DNA from: AC-32 sp035518635
GTDB lineage: Bacteria; Actinomycetota; Thermoleophilia; Gaiellales; Gaiellaceae
Direction: 5' to 3'
DNA: 64,000 bases
NCBI GenBank assembly: GCA_035518635.1
Contig: DATIXI010000006.1
Span: 1 to 64,000 of the forward strand
Below the pieces are notes generated by a model. That model saw nothing but the letters and a program-made list of their open reading frames with translations, searched no databases and was not told the origin of the DNA. Positions within the stretch are counted from its first letter, which is position 1, and every line of letters begins with the position of its first letter. This document shows, one piece after another, positions 1-7,862 of this stretch. The position numbers were made by a program, and so were the translations under genes.

Positions 1-1
1 G

Positions 2-1363
2 ACCTCGGATCTCTACTCGGTCGGGATCGTGCTCTACGAGCTGCTCACCGGCGAGGTGCCGTTCACCGGCGACACGCCGCTCGAGATCGCGATGAAGCAC
101 CTCTCCGAGCCGCCGAAGCCGCCGTCGGAGCTGCGGCCCGACGTGCCGCACGACCTCGACCTGGTGGTGCTGCGCGCGCTCGCCAAGGATCCCTCGGACC
201 GCTACGAGAGCGCCGAGGACATGGACGCCGACCTCGAGCGCGTGCTGAACGGGCTGCCCGTCGGCGACGATACGGCAGCGGCCGCCACCGCCGTGCTCGC
301 CGGCGCCGGAGTGATGGCCGCCGCGCCCACCACGGTGATCGCGCGACCGCCCGGCGCGGCTCCGCAACGGCCGGCCCCGCCCGGCGCCACGCCGCCGGCC
401 GGGTACTACGGCTACGAGGGGCCGCCACGCCGCCGCCGGCCGATCTGGCCGTGGGTGCTCTCGGTGCTGCTGCTGATCGCGGCCGGGGGGGCGGCCTGGT
501 TCGCCTACACGAAGATCCAGGACCAGCTCAACAGCAACAAGCCGGTCCCGGTTCCGAACGTGATCGACCTCCGCGTCGAGCTGGCCAAGAACAGGCTGAT
601 CGAGCATGGCTTCGTCCCGAAGGTGAAGCTGAGCTTCGACAACAGCGTGCCGAAGGGCGTCGTCTTCGACCAGAACCCGCTCGCCGGCTCGAAGCTCGCG
701 AAGAACAGCCCGGTCCAGATCACCGTCTCGAACGGCCCGCCGCAGGTCGCCGTGCCGAACGTGATCGGCAAGACCCGCGACGACGCGGTCGGCACGCTGA
801 CGAATGCCGGGCTCACCTTCATAGTGGTCTCACACCACTCGAGCAAGCCGCCGGACACCGTCACGGGCCAGTTCCCGCACGCGGGAACGAAGGTCAAGAA
901 GGGCTCGAAGGTGCAGATCAACGTCTCCACCGGCCCACAGCCGGTGGCCGTGCCCAACGTCGTCGGCCAGCCGTTCGACCAGGCGAGCGCGACCTTGCAG
1001 AACGCCGGCTTCGGCGTCAAGCGCACGGACGTTGCCAGCGACCAGCCGGCGGACACCGTCGTCTCGGAGAGTCCGACCAGCGCGGCTCCGGGGTCGACCA
1101 TCACGCTCAGCGTGTCCAAAGGCCCGAAGCAGACCGTGGTTCCCGACGTGACGAGCGAGGACGAGGCCTCAGCGAAGTCCGACCTGCAGGGCGCTGGGTT
1201 CAAGGTCGTCGTCCAGCAGCAGACCGTGACCGACCCGGGCCTGAACGGGATCGTGCTCTCGCAGACCCCACGCGGCGGCAGTAAGGCCGATCACGGCTCG
1301 ACGGTCACGATCGTCGTCGGTCAGCTCCAGTCGTCGCCGCCCCCGCCGCCACCGCAACCGTGA
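2..1363 (+). CDS. PASTA-domain Ser/Thr protein kinase, 5' truncated by window edge
   Basis: The reading frame is open from base 2, so the N-terminal kinase lobe lies outside the window. What remains starts in kinase subdomain IX (DLYSVGIVLYELLTG) and runs through the C-lobe. A low-complexity Pro/Ala linker follows, then an RRRR stop-transfer and one membrane helix (about bases 440-515). Outside the membrane are four PASTA repeats beginning near 541, 745, 943 and 1135, each opening with VPnV or VPDV. PASTA repeats bind peptidoglycan fragments or lipid II, so this is a PknB/StkP-type wall sensor. The stop overlaps the ddl start (GTGA), so kinase and D-Ala-D-Ala ligase are co-transcribed. Confidence 0.95.
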   Translation, partial: TSDLYSVGIVLYELLTGEVPFTGDTPLEIAMKHLSEPPKPPSELRPDVPHDLDLVVLRALAKDPSDRYESAEDMDADLERVLNGLPVGDDTAAAATAVLAGAGVMAAAPTTVIARPPGAAPQRPAPPGATPPAGYYGYEGPPRRRRPIWPWVLSVLLLIAAGGAAWFAYTKIQDQLNSNKPVPVPNVIDLRVELAKNRLIEHGFVPKVKLSFDNSVPKGVVFDQNPLAGSKLAKNSPVQITVSNGPPQVAVPNVIGKTRDDAVGTLTNAGLTFIVVSHHSSKPPDTVTGQFPHAGTKVKKGSKVQINVSTGPQPVAVPNVVGQPFDQASATLQNAGFGVKRTDVASDQPADTVVSESPTSAAPGSTITLSVSKGPKQTVVPDVTSEDEASAKSDLQGAGFKVVVQQQTVTDPGLNGIVLSQTPRGGSKADHGSTVTIVVGQLQSSPPPPPPQP

Positions 1364-2376
1364 GCCGGCGAACCCGCGTCGCCGTCCTCCTCGGCGGCCG
1401 CTCCTCCGAGCACGAGATCTCGCTCGCCTCGGCGCGCTCGGTGCTGGAGGCGCTCGACCCCGAGCGCTACGAGACCGTCACGGTCGAGATCGGCCGCGAC
1501 GGGCGCTGGCAGCTCGGCAGCGGCTCGGACGGCGGCTCGGTGGCCGAGACCCTCCCGGTCCCGACCGAGAAGGTGCCCGCGACCCTCGGCGAGGTGGACG
1601 TCGTCTTCCCGGTCCTTCACGGGCCCTTCGGCGAGGACGGCACCGTCCAGGGCCTGCTCGAGCTGGCCGGGGTGCCCTACGTCGGCGCGGGCGTGCTCGG
1701 CTCGGCACTCGCGATGGACAAGGACGTGTTCAAGGCCGTGATGCGCGACCGCGGGATCCCGGTCACTCGCAACATCACGCTCAGGCGGGGTCAGACCCCG
1801 GAGAACCCGTTCGGCTACCCGGTCTTCGTCAAGCCCGCGCGGCTCGGCTCGTCGGTCGGGATCACGAAGGTTCTCGCGGAGGACGGGCTGGCGGCGGCCG
1901 TCGAGCTCGCCTTCCGGCACGACGAGAAGGTGCTCGTCGAGGAGTTCGTCTCCGGAGTCGAGGTCGAGTGCGGCGTGCTCGGAAACGACGAGCCGCTCGC
2001 CTCGCTGCCCGGCGAGATCGTCTCGCACGGGCTCACCGGGGCCGACTGGTACGACTTCTCCGCCAAGTACGACGAGGGCGGCATGGACCTGGTCGTCCCG
2101 CCGCGCCTGCCGCAGGACACGATCGAGCGCATTCAGGAGCTCGCGGTGCGCGCGTTCGTGGGCGGCGAGTGCGAGGGCATGGCCCGCGTCGACTTCTTCG
2201 TGCGTGACGACGGCGAGGTGCTCCTGAACGAGCTGAACACGATCCCCGGCTTCACGGCGACGAGCGTCTACGCGAAGCTGTTCGAGGCCTCCGGGATCCC
2301 GTATCCGGAGCTCGTCGACCGCCTGATCCAGCTCGCCCTCGAGCGCCACGAGCGCCGCTCGCGCCTGAGCTACTAG
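1360..2376 (+). CDS. ddl: D-alanine--D-alanine ligase
   Basis: An ATP-grasp enzyme of 338 residues that joins two D-alanines for the peptidoglycan precursor in the cytoplasm. Visible motifs are the N-terminal LLGGRSSEHEISL, HGPFGEDG, the ATP-binding VKPARLGSSVGI and the C-terminal metal/substrate loop LNELNTIPGFT. The GTG start overlaps the kinase stop by four bases, implying translational coupling. A 13-bp perfect palindrome (1787-1799) lies in frame and encodes RGQTP in the variable loop before FGYPVFVKPA. The stop overlaps the convergent kinase gene through a shared CTAG. Confidence 0.97.
   Translation: MSRRTRVAVLLGGRSSEHEISLASARSVLEALDPERYETVTVEIGRDGRWQLGSGSDGGSVAETLPVPTEKVPATLGEVDVVFPVLHGPFGEDGTVQGLLELAGVPYVGAGVLGSALAMDKDVFKAVMRDRGIPVTRNITLRRGQTPENPFGYPVFVKPARLGSSVGITKVLAEDGLAAAVELAFRHDEKVLVEEFVSGVEVECGVLGNDEPLASLPGEIVSHGLTGADWYDFSAKYDEGGMDLVVPPRLPQDTIERIQELAVRAFVGGECEGMARVDFFVRDDGEVLLNELNTIPGFTATSVYAKLFEASGIPYPELVDRLIQLALERHERRSRLSY
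1787..1799. repeat. 13-bp palindrome GGGGTCAGACCCC inside ddl
   Basis: A perfect inverted repeat with a one-base centre, read in frame as part of RGQTPE. The same core, with T at the centre on the + strand, recurs in sufD (17671-17683) and at the end of the NUDIX gene (55677-55689). Confidence 0.7.
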
Positions 2377-3833
2377 CTCCCGCGGGCGGCGACCTCGTTG
2401 ACGTTGACGCTCTCGTTCTGGCCGAGAGACGTGATCCAGACGAGGTAGTACTCGGCCTTGGCACCCTGGAGCGCGAACGTCGTCGAACCGGTGACCGTCT
2501 GCGAGCCGGACACCGGGGTGAACGGCCCCGTCGGCGAGGACCCGGCCTTGATCACCGCCGTGTAGCCAGGCGTGGTCGTGGTCACGACCAGCCTGGCGAG
2601 CCTCCGTGGCGAGCCCGTGTCGAGCACGAGCCCGACGCCCGGCTTGTTCAACTGGAAGCCCTGGTAGTGCTCGGTGTTCCAGTACGTGGCGGCGTTGCCG
2701 TCGGTCGCGAACCTGGCCGCGTAGTCGTGCTCCTGCCCGTCCCCCGGCGGCGGGTCGTAGGCAGTGAGCCCTTTCAACGGCACCGGCCCTCCGACCGCCA
2801 CAGGGCCGTTCTTCTTCCCCGGGAGACCCGGGAGGCTCGGCGTCGTGCCGGTCAGGGCGAACACGACCGCGAAGCCGCCCGCGAGCAGGGCGAGGCCGGC
2901 CAACACCAGGAGCAACGGGCCCACGTATGTGCGCTGCGGCGCGCGATACGGCTCCGAGCCGGGGGACGTGACAAGGGTCGCGTCGGCCGGGCCTACGCCG
3001 TTTTCGCCGCACTCGGCCCGGCAGGCCTGCAACTCGCGCGCGAAGTCGTCCATCGACGGATAGCGGTCTTGAGGGCTCTTGGCCATCGCGCGCCGGACGG
3101 CCGCGTCGAGCCGGGGCGAGACGTCGGGCCGGCGCTCGCGCACGCTCGGCGGCGGGTCGTTGATGTGCCGCAGCGCGACGGCCACGAAGTTGTCGCCGTG
3201 GAACGGGACGTCGCCGGTCAGCAGCTCGTAGAGGACGATCCCGAGCGAGTAGATGTCCGTCTGCTCGGTCGCCTTGCCGCCGCGCGCCTGTTCGGGCGCG
3301 ATGTAGTCGCTCGTGCCGAGCACGGTTCCGGTCTGCGTCAAGCCGCCCTGGACGTCGAGCGAGCGTGCGATCCCGAAGTCGGTCACTTTCGCCTCGCGCC
3401 CCTCCCCGAGCAGGACGTTCTGCGGCTTCACGTCCCGGTGGACGAGCCCGTGCGCGTGCGCGAAGGCGAGCGCGCCCGCCACCTTGAGCGCCAGGTCGAT
3501 CGCCTCGCGCTCCGGCAGCGGCCCCTCGCGCGCGACGAGCGCCTTCAGGTTCTCGCCGTCGACGTACTCGAAGACGATGTACTGGCGGCCGCCCTGCTCG
3601 CCGCGGTCGATGACCGTGACGATGTTCGGGTGCGAGAGCTGCGCGACGGCGCGCGCCTCGCTGCGAAAGCGCTCCACGTGCTCGCCGTCGGCCGCGAGCT
3701 GCTCGTGCAGGACCTTGAGCGCGACCTGCCGCTCGAGGAGCCGGTCGCTCGCGCGGTAGACGCTCGACATGCCGCCCGAGCCGACGAGCTCCTCGAGCTC
3801 GTACCGCTCCGCGATCACCTCGCCGACGACCAC
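2373..3833 (-). CDS. Receptor-like Ser/Thr protein kinase with discoidin-like C-terminal domain
   Basis: This 486-residue protein has a complete Hanks-type kinase domain: glycine loop GSGGMSSVY, Lys40 in VALKV, HRDVKPQN, DFGIA and APEQ. A linker and one membrane helix (near residues 305-330) follow. The outer part, about 130 residues, has the look of an F5/8-type C (discoidin) beta-sandwich (ATDGNAATYWNTEHYQGF ... LARLVVTTTTPG) instead of PASTA repeats, so it probably binds a carbohydrate or wall ligand. It starts at GTG 3833. A CACAAT hexamer 6 nt upstream may be the -10 of a leaderless promoter. It converges on ddl with a 4-bp CTAG overlap. Confidence 0.9.
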   Translation of the reverse strand: MVVGEVIAERYELEELVGSGGMSSVYRASDRLLERQVALKVLHEQLAADGEHVERFRSEARAVAQLSHPNIVTVIDRGEQGGRQYIVFEYVDGENLKALVAREGPLPEREAIDLALKVAGALAFAHAHGLVHRDVKPQNVLLGEGREAKVTDFGIARSLDVQGGLTQTGTVLGTSDYIAPEQARGGKATEQTDIYSLGIVLYELLTGDVPFHGDNFVAVALRHINDPPPSVRERRPDVSPRLDAAVRRAMAKSPQDRYPSMDDFARELQACRAECGENGVGPADATLVTSPGSEPYRAPQRTYVGPLLLVLAGLALLAGGFAVVFALTGTTPSLPGLPGKKNGPVAVGGPVPLKGLTAYDPPPGDGQEHDYAARFATDGNAATYWNTEHYQGFQLNKPGVGLVLDTGSPRRLARLVVTTTTPGYTAVIKAGSSPTGPFTPVSGSQTVTGSTTFALQGAKAEYYLVWITSLGQNESVNVNEVAARGS

Positions 3834-3861
3834 GGCCAGATTGTGCCCGTAGCCGCGGGAA

Positions 3862-5184
3862 CTAGGCGAGCGTGGCTTCGAGCGCCTGCTCCCAGGCGTC
3901 GAGTGCCTCGTCCAGCTCCGCGTCCGAGATCACGAGCGGCGTGAGAACGCGGATGCAGTTCGAGTAGATGCCGCACTTGATCAGCAGCAGGCCGCGCTCG
4001 GTCGCCGCGTCGACGATCGCGGTCGCGACCTCGGCCGCCGGCGCCTTCGTCGCGCGGTCCTCGACGAGCTCGATCGCGAGCATCGAGCCGAGCCCGCGCA
4101 CGTCGCCGATGGCCTCCCAGCGCTCTTGCCAGGCGAGCATCCGGGAGCGGATCGTCTCACCGATCACCACTGCGCGCGCGACCAGGCCCTCCTCCTCGAT
4201 CACGTCGAGCACGGCGAGCGCCGCCGCCTGGGCGACCGGGTTCCCGACGTAGGTGCCGCCGATCGCCGAGTCGCCGGGCGCGTCCATGATCTCGGCCTTG
4301 CCGATCACGCCCGAGAGCGGCAGCCCCGCGCCGATCGACTTCGCGACCGTGATCAGGTCGGGCTCGACCCGGGAGTGGTCGATCCCCCACATGCTGCCTG
4401 TGCGCCCGAAGCCGGTCTGCACCTCGTCGGCAACGAGGACGATCCCGTGCTCGTCGCAGATCCTGCGCACGCCCTGGAGGAACTCGGGTGGAGCGACGTT
4501 GAAGCCGCCCTCTCCCTGCACCGGCTCGATCACGATTGCGGCCACGGTCTCGGCCGCGACCTGCGTAACGAGCGCGCGCTCCAGCGATTTCAGCGCCTCG
4601 GCGGCGCTCGGCCCACGGTACGCGTCCGGGAACGGCACGCGGTAGACCTCGGGCGCGAACGGCCCGAGCCCGGCCTTGTACGGGTGCGTCTTCGACGTGA
4701 GGCTGAGCGCCAGGAGGGTGCGGCCGTGGAAGCCGCCCTCGAACGCGACGAGCGCCGGTCGTCCGGTATAGGCACGGGCGAACTTGACCGCGTTCTCGAT
4801 CGCCTCCGCGCCCGCGTTGAAGAACGCCGCCTTCGCCGGCCGGCGCACGGGCGCGAGCGCACAGAGCCGTTCGGCGAGCGTGACGTAGACCTCGTAGGGG
4901 ACGATCGTGAAGTCGGTGTGCGTGAAGCGCTCGAGCTGCTCCTGCGCCGCCGCGACGACCTGCGGGTGCGAATGGCCGACGCTGAGGCAGCCGATGCCGC
5001 CCGTGAAGTCGACGTAGGTGTTGCCGTCGACGTCGGTCAGAAGCGCCCCGCGACCCTCGGTGATCACGAGCGGCTGGTAGATCGAGAGCGGGTCCGCGAT
5101 TACACGCGCCTTGCGCTCGAGGATCTCCCTCGACCGCGGACCGGGAATCTCCGTCCGGAGCTCGATCGCCCTCGTCACCGCCAT
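3862..5184 (-). CDS. gabT: Class III aminotransferase, 4-aminobutyrate aminotransferase-like
   Basis: A PLP fold type I transaminase of 440 residues. It has the class III pattern: GAEAIENAVKFAR for cofactor phosphate binding, FHGRTLLALSLTSK, DEVQTGFGRTGSMW, and the Schiff-base lysine in TVAKSIGAGLPLSGV. The closest family by motifs is GabT, which moves the amino group of GABA to 2-oxoglutarate, but other omega-amino acids are possible. ATG 5184 was chosen because homology starts there and a TAATGT hexamer sits 7 nt upstream; the frame stays open further upstream. It lies downstream of, and separate from, the kinase gene on the same strand. Confidence 0.88.
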   Translation of the reverse strand: MAVTRAIELRTEIPGPRSREILERKARVIADPLSIYQPLVITEGRGALLTDVDGNTYVDFTGGIGCLSVGHSHPQVVAAAQEQLERFTHTDFTIVPYEVYVTLAERLCALAPVRRPAKAAFFNAGAEAIENAVKFARAYTGRPALVAFEGGFHGRTLLALSLTSKTHPYKAGLGPFAPEVYRVPFPDAYRGPSAAEALKSLERALVTQVAAETVAAIVIEPVQGEGGFNVAPPEFLQGVRRICDEHGIVLVADEVQTGFGRTGSMWGIDHSRVEPDLITVAKSIGAGLPLSGVIGKAEIMDAPGDSAIGGTYVGNPVAQAAALAVLDVIEEEGLVARAVVIGETIRSRMLAWQERWEAIGDVRGLGSMLAIELVEDRATKAPAAEVATAIVDAATERGLLLIKCGIYSNCIRVLTPLVISDAELDEALDAWEQALEATLA

Positions 5185-5191
5185 ATCCCTG

Positions 5192-5197
5192 ACATTA
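5192..5197 (-). promoter_or_regulatory. -10-like TAATGT, leaderless promoter of gabT
   Basis: TAATGT ends 7 nt before ATG 5184, so a transcript starting at the usual distance would begin at the start codon. Confidence 0.45.
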
Positions 5198-5283
5198 GCG
5201 GAGCAGGCGGCCGGTTGCATACGTGAATAACGGGAATACACACGCGCGTGACGAGGCGATGCCGTTCCCGGAAAGGCGCGCCG

Positions 5284-5289
5284 TAGAAT
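5284..5289 (+). promoter_or_regulatory. -10-like TAGAAT, leaderless promoter of dcd
   Basis: TAGAAT ends 7 nt before GTG 5297. No Shine-Dalgarno is seen. The identical hexamer precedes the gene at 10047. Confidence 0.5.
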
Positions 5290-5296
5290 CGCCTGC

Positions 5297-5863
5297 GTGG
5301 TTCTCTCCGACCGCACGATCCGCCGCCTGCTCGAGGAAGGTCGAATCGGGATCGACCCCTACGACGAGACGCTGCTGCAGCCGTCCAGCGTCGACGTGCG
5401 CGTCGACCGGCTGTTTCGCGTCTTCCACAACGCCCGCTACCCGTTCATCGACGTCCGGGAGCCGCAGGAGGACCTGACCGAGCTGGTCGAGATCGAGGAC
5501 GACCAGCCGTTCATCCTCCACCCCGGCGAGTTCGTGCTCGGGTCGACGCTCGAGCGCCTCCGGCTCCCGGACGACCTCGTGGCGCGGCTGGAAGGGAAGT
5601 CGAGCCTCGGACGGCTCGGGCTGCTGATCCACTCGACGGCGGGCTTCGTCGACCCCGGTTGGGACGGCCACGTGACACTCGAGCTCTCGAACGTCGCGAA
5701 CCTGCCGATCACGATCTACTACGGCATGAAGATCGGCCAGCTCTCGTTCGTCCAGCTGACCGAGGCAGCCGAGCGGCCCTACGGCGCCGACACGCTGGGC
5801 TCGAAGTACCAGGGCCAGCGCGGCCCGACGCCAAGCCGCTACTGGCAGAACTTCGAGGCCTAG
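5297..5863 (+). CDS. dcd: dCTP deaminase (probably bifunctional dCTP deaminase/dUTPase)
   Basis: A 188-residue trimeric nucleotide hydrolase of the dUTPase superfamily. It shows the conserved LQPSSVDVRV, the central GKSSLGRLGL and HSTAGFVDPGWDGHVTLEL block carrying the catalytic Glu region, and a C-terminal YQGQRGPTPSR that closes over the nucleotide. Length and the HSTAGFVDPGW variant match the actinobacterial/archaeal bifunctional enzymes that convert dCTP directly to dUMP. It starts at GTG with a TAGAAT hexamer 7 nt upstream. The 3' end shares CTAG with the convergent transporter gene. Confidence 0.95.
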   Translation: MVLSDRTIRRLLEEGRIGIDPYDETLLQPSSVDVRVDRLFRVFHNARYPFIDVREPQEDLTELVEIEDDQPFILHPGEFVLGSTLERLRLPDDLVARLEGKSSLGRLGLLIHSTAGFVDPGWDGHVTLELSNVANLPITIYYGMKIGQLSFVQLTEAAERPYGADTLGSKYQGQRGPTPSRYWQNFEA

Positions 5864-7212
5864 GGAGCCGCCGCGACGGCGGGCCGGTCGGGGACGCCGA
5901 GCGCCTCCGGCTCGACGCGGTCGCGCACGTCGTCGGGCACGTCGTAGGCGCGGAAGAGCAGGTAGCCGACGAGGATGATCAGCCCGCCGACAGGCCCGAC
6001 CAGGCGCACGCCCAGGCTGTGGCCACGCGTGTCGCCGAGCAGCCTCAGCAGCACGAGGATCAGCGGCGCGAGCGACATCGCCGTCCGCTCGACAAAGCTC
6101 GAGGCGCCCAGGTAGGTCGCCTCCCTCCGCTGCTTCGTGCGCCCGCTGTCGTGGTCGATCACGTCGGCGGTCAGCGTGACCGGGAAGAGGAAGTGCGCTC
6201 CGATGGGAGCGCCGATCAGCGCGGTCACGGCGAGCAGCTGGACGGGGACGGGGATCCCGGGCAGGAGCCCGGCGACGGCGAGCAGCGGGAACGTGGCGGC
6301 CGCCAGGAGCATCGACACCCGGTAGGCATGGCGCTTCGAGGTCCGCCGCGCCAGCCGAATGAACAGCGGCACGCAGACCACGGCGGCGGCGATCGCCACC
6401 GCCAGCAGCACGCGGGCGGAGACCCAGCTGTGCTTGCCGACGACCGCGTGGGCATAGAACGGGATGTCGATCGTGAGCAGCTGGAACGCCAACGAGAAGA
6501 GGACCACAGTCGGCAGCAGGATGCGGAACGGCACGTTGCGGAACGTCGCGCGGAGCGATTCGCGGAACGTGAGCTTCGCCGGCGTCTGCGAGAGCTTCGC
6601 GTGGCCCCAGACACCGGCGATGCCCGCGTACTGGCACACGATGGCGAGGACGGCGATCGAGAGCGCCATCGCCTTGAAGCCGACGCTGTCGACGAGGACG
6701 TCGCTGACGATCAGGCCGATCGCCGTTCCCGCGACCCCCAGGACGACCTTGATCGCCTGGAGGCTCACGCGCTCGCCGCTCGTTCCTGTCATCTCGGGCA
6801 GCAGCGCCTCGTACGGAGCGCTCGAGACGGACGCGAAGAACGAGACGAGCCCGATCATGACGAAGAGGTAGACGGCCGTGGCCGCGGCGCCGGTGCTAGC
6901 GGGCGGCGTGAAGAGCAGGACGAAGAAGATCCCCCAGAGCGGGGCGCCGACGACGATGTAGGGAATGCGCCGCCCCCAGCGCGAGCGCGTGCGGTCGCTC
7001 AGGAACCCGACGATCGCGTCGTCCAGCGCGCCGACGAGCCCGGCGACGAAGAGCAGGGCTCCGACGGCGAGGCTCGGGATCAGCGTCGGCAGGTTCGCGT
7101 CCTTCGGCGGCGCGTAGTAGTAGACGAGCCACAACGCCTGGGCTCGGCCGAGCGCCTCGATGCCCACCCTGCTCGTCCCATAGAGGAGCTTGCTGTGGAG
7201 TGGCAGGGGCAC
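5860..7212 (-). CDS. MFS transporter, GPH (glycoside-pentoside-hexuronide) cation symporter type
   Basis: About 450 residues with 11-12 hydrophobic helices. The N-terminal region has the GPH layout (KLLYGTSRVGIEALGRAQALWLVYYY) and the loop 2-3 motif GFLSDRTRSRWGRRIPYIVVGAP, typical of MelB-like symporters. Substrate cannot be told from sequence. GTG 7212 was chosen because similarity starts at VPLPLHSKLLYG; the frame is open further upstream, but that part is Arg-rich and lies on the opposite strand of the acyltransferase gene. The stop overlaps dcd by CTAG. Confidence 0.87.
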   Translation of the reverse strand: MPLPLHSKLLYGTSRVGIEALGRAQALWLVYYYAPPKDANLPTLIPSLAVGALLFVAGLVGALDDAIVGFLSDRTRSRWGRRIPYIVVGAPLWGIFFVLLFTPPASTGAAATAVYLFVMIGLVSFFASVSSAPYEALLPEMTGTSGERVSLQAIKVVLGVAGTAIGLIVSDVLVDSVGFKAMALSIAVLAIVCQYAGIAGVWGHAKLSQTPAKLTFRESLRATFRNVPFRILLPTVVLFSLAFQLLTIDIPFYAHAVVGKHSWVSARVLLAVAIAAAVVCVPLFIRLARRTSKRHAYRVSMLLAAATFPLLAVAGLLPGIPVPVQLLAVTALIGAPIGAHFLFPVTLTADVIDHDSGRTKQRREATYLGASSFVERTAMSLAPLILVLLRLLGDTRGHSLGVRLVGPVGGLIILVGYLLFRAYDVPDDVRDRVEPEALGVPDRPAVAAAP

Positions 7213-7244
7213 GCGAAGCGAAGGGTCGCAGCAGGTGGTGGCGC

Positions 7245-7862
7245 GTGCAACAATCGTCGGCTGCTGTGCTCTACCGGGTCGCCGCCGCGCTGCTGCGCCT
7301 GCCCGTCCGGCTCGCGTTCCGTCCGCAGGTGAGCGGGGTCGAGCACGTTCCTCCCCGCGGCGGCTTCGTCGTCGCCGCCAACCACCTCTCGGGCTTCGAC
7401 GTGCTCGCCATCGCGTATCCACTCTCGCCCCGCAGGCTCTCCTTCATGGCAAAGAACGAGCTCTTCGCACGCCGGTTCCTCGGCCCGTTGATCCGGAGGC
7501 TGGGCGCCTTCCCTGCGCACGGGGACGGTCCGGGCTCGGGCGCCGACGCCGCTGCCCGGCTCGCCGGAGGTGGGAACGTCGTCGTCGTCTTCCCGACCGG
7601 AGCCCGTAGGCGTCCCGACCGCGTGCACCGCGCCCGCGGAGGCGCCGCTCACGCGGCGCTCGTCGGCAGGGTGCCTCTCGTCCCCGCTGCGCTTGCCGGA
7701 ACGGACGGCTGGCGGCGGCTGCGGCGGTGGCGGATCGCGTTCGGCCCGCCCGTCCGGCTCGACGACCTCGAAACCCAGGACGCGGTCGACGAGGCGACGC
7801 AGCGACTCTGGGCGGCGATCGTCGCCCTCGGCGAAGGCCTTCCGCGCAAGGCGGCCGCCTAG
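7245..7862 (+). CDS. PlsC-like 1-acyl-glycerol-phosphate acyltransferase family protein
   Basis: About 205 residues. The NHLSGFD block gives the HX4D acyltransferase catalytic pair, followed by SFMAKNELF, as in lysophospholipid acyltransferases that attach the second fatty acid of phosphatidic acid. The usual glycerophosphate-binding FPEGTRS block is changed to FPTGARRRPDR, so the acceptor may not be standard. The start is uncertain: GTG 7245 is given, with GTG 7200 and 7266 as alternatives. The stop overlaps the GTG of the next gene by one base (TAGTG), indicating a two-gene operon. Confidence 0.8.
   Translation: MQQSSAAVLYRVAAALLRLPVRLAFRPQVSGVEHVPPRGGFVVAANHLSGFDVLAIAYPLSPRRLSFMAKNELFARRFLGPLIRRLGAFPAHGDGPGSGADAAARLAGGGNVVVVFPTGARRRPDRVHRARGGAAHAALVGRVPLVPAALAGTDGWRRLRRWRIAFGPPVRLDDLETQDAVDEATQRLWAAIVALGEGLPRKAAA

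Noticed and set aside
1321..5226. Long open frames antisense to ddl, the second kinase and gabT.
   Set aside because: High GC content leaves antisense frames open; the products are Arg/Pro/Ala-rich without domains, while the sense genes carry complete motifs.
7200..7244. Earlier GTG start for the acyltransferase.
   Set aside because: It would overlap the divergent transporter start at 7212 and add a non-homologous Arg-rich segment; 7245 preferred, without firm proof.
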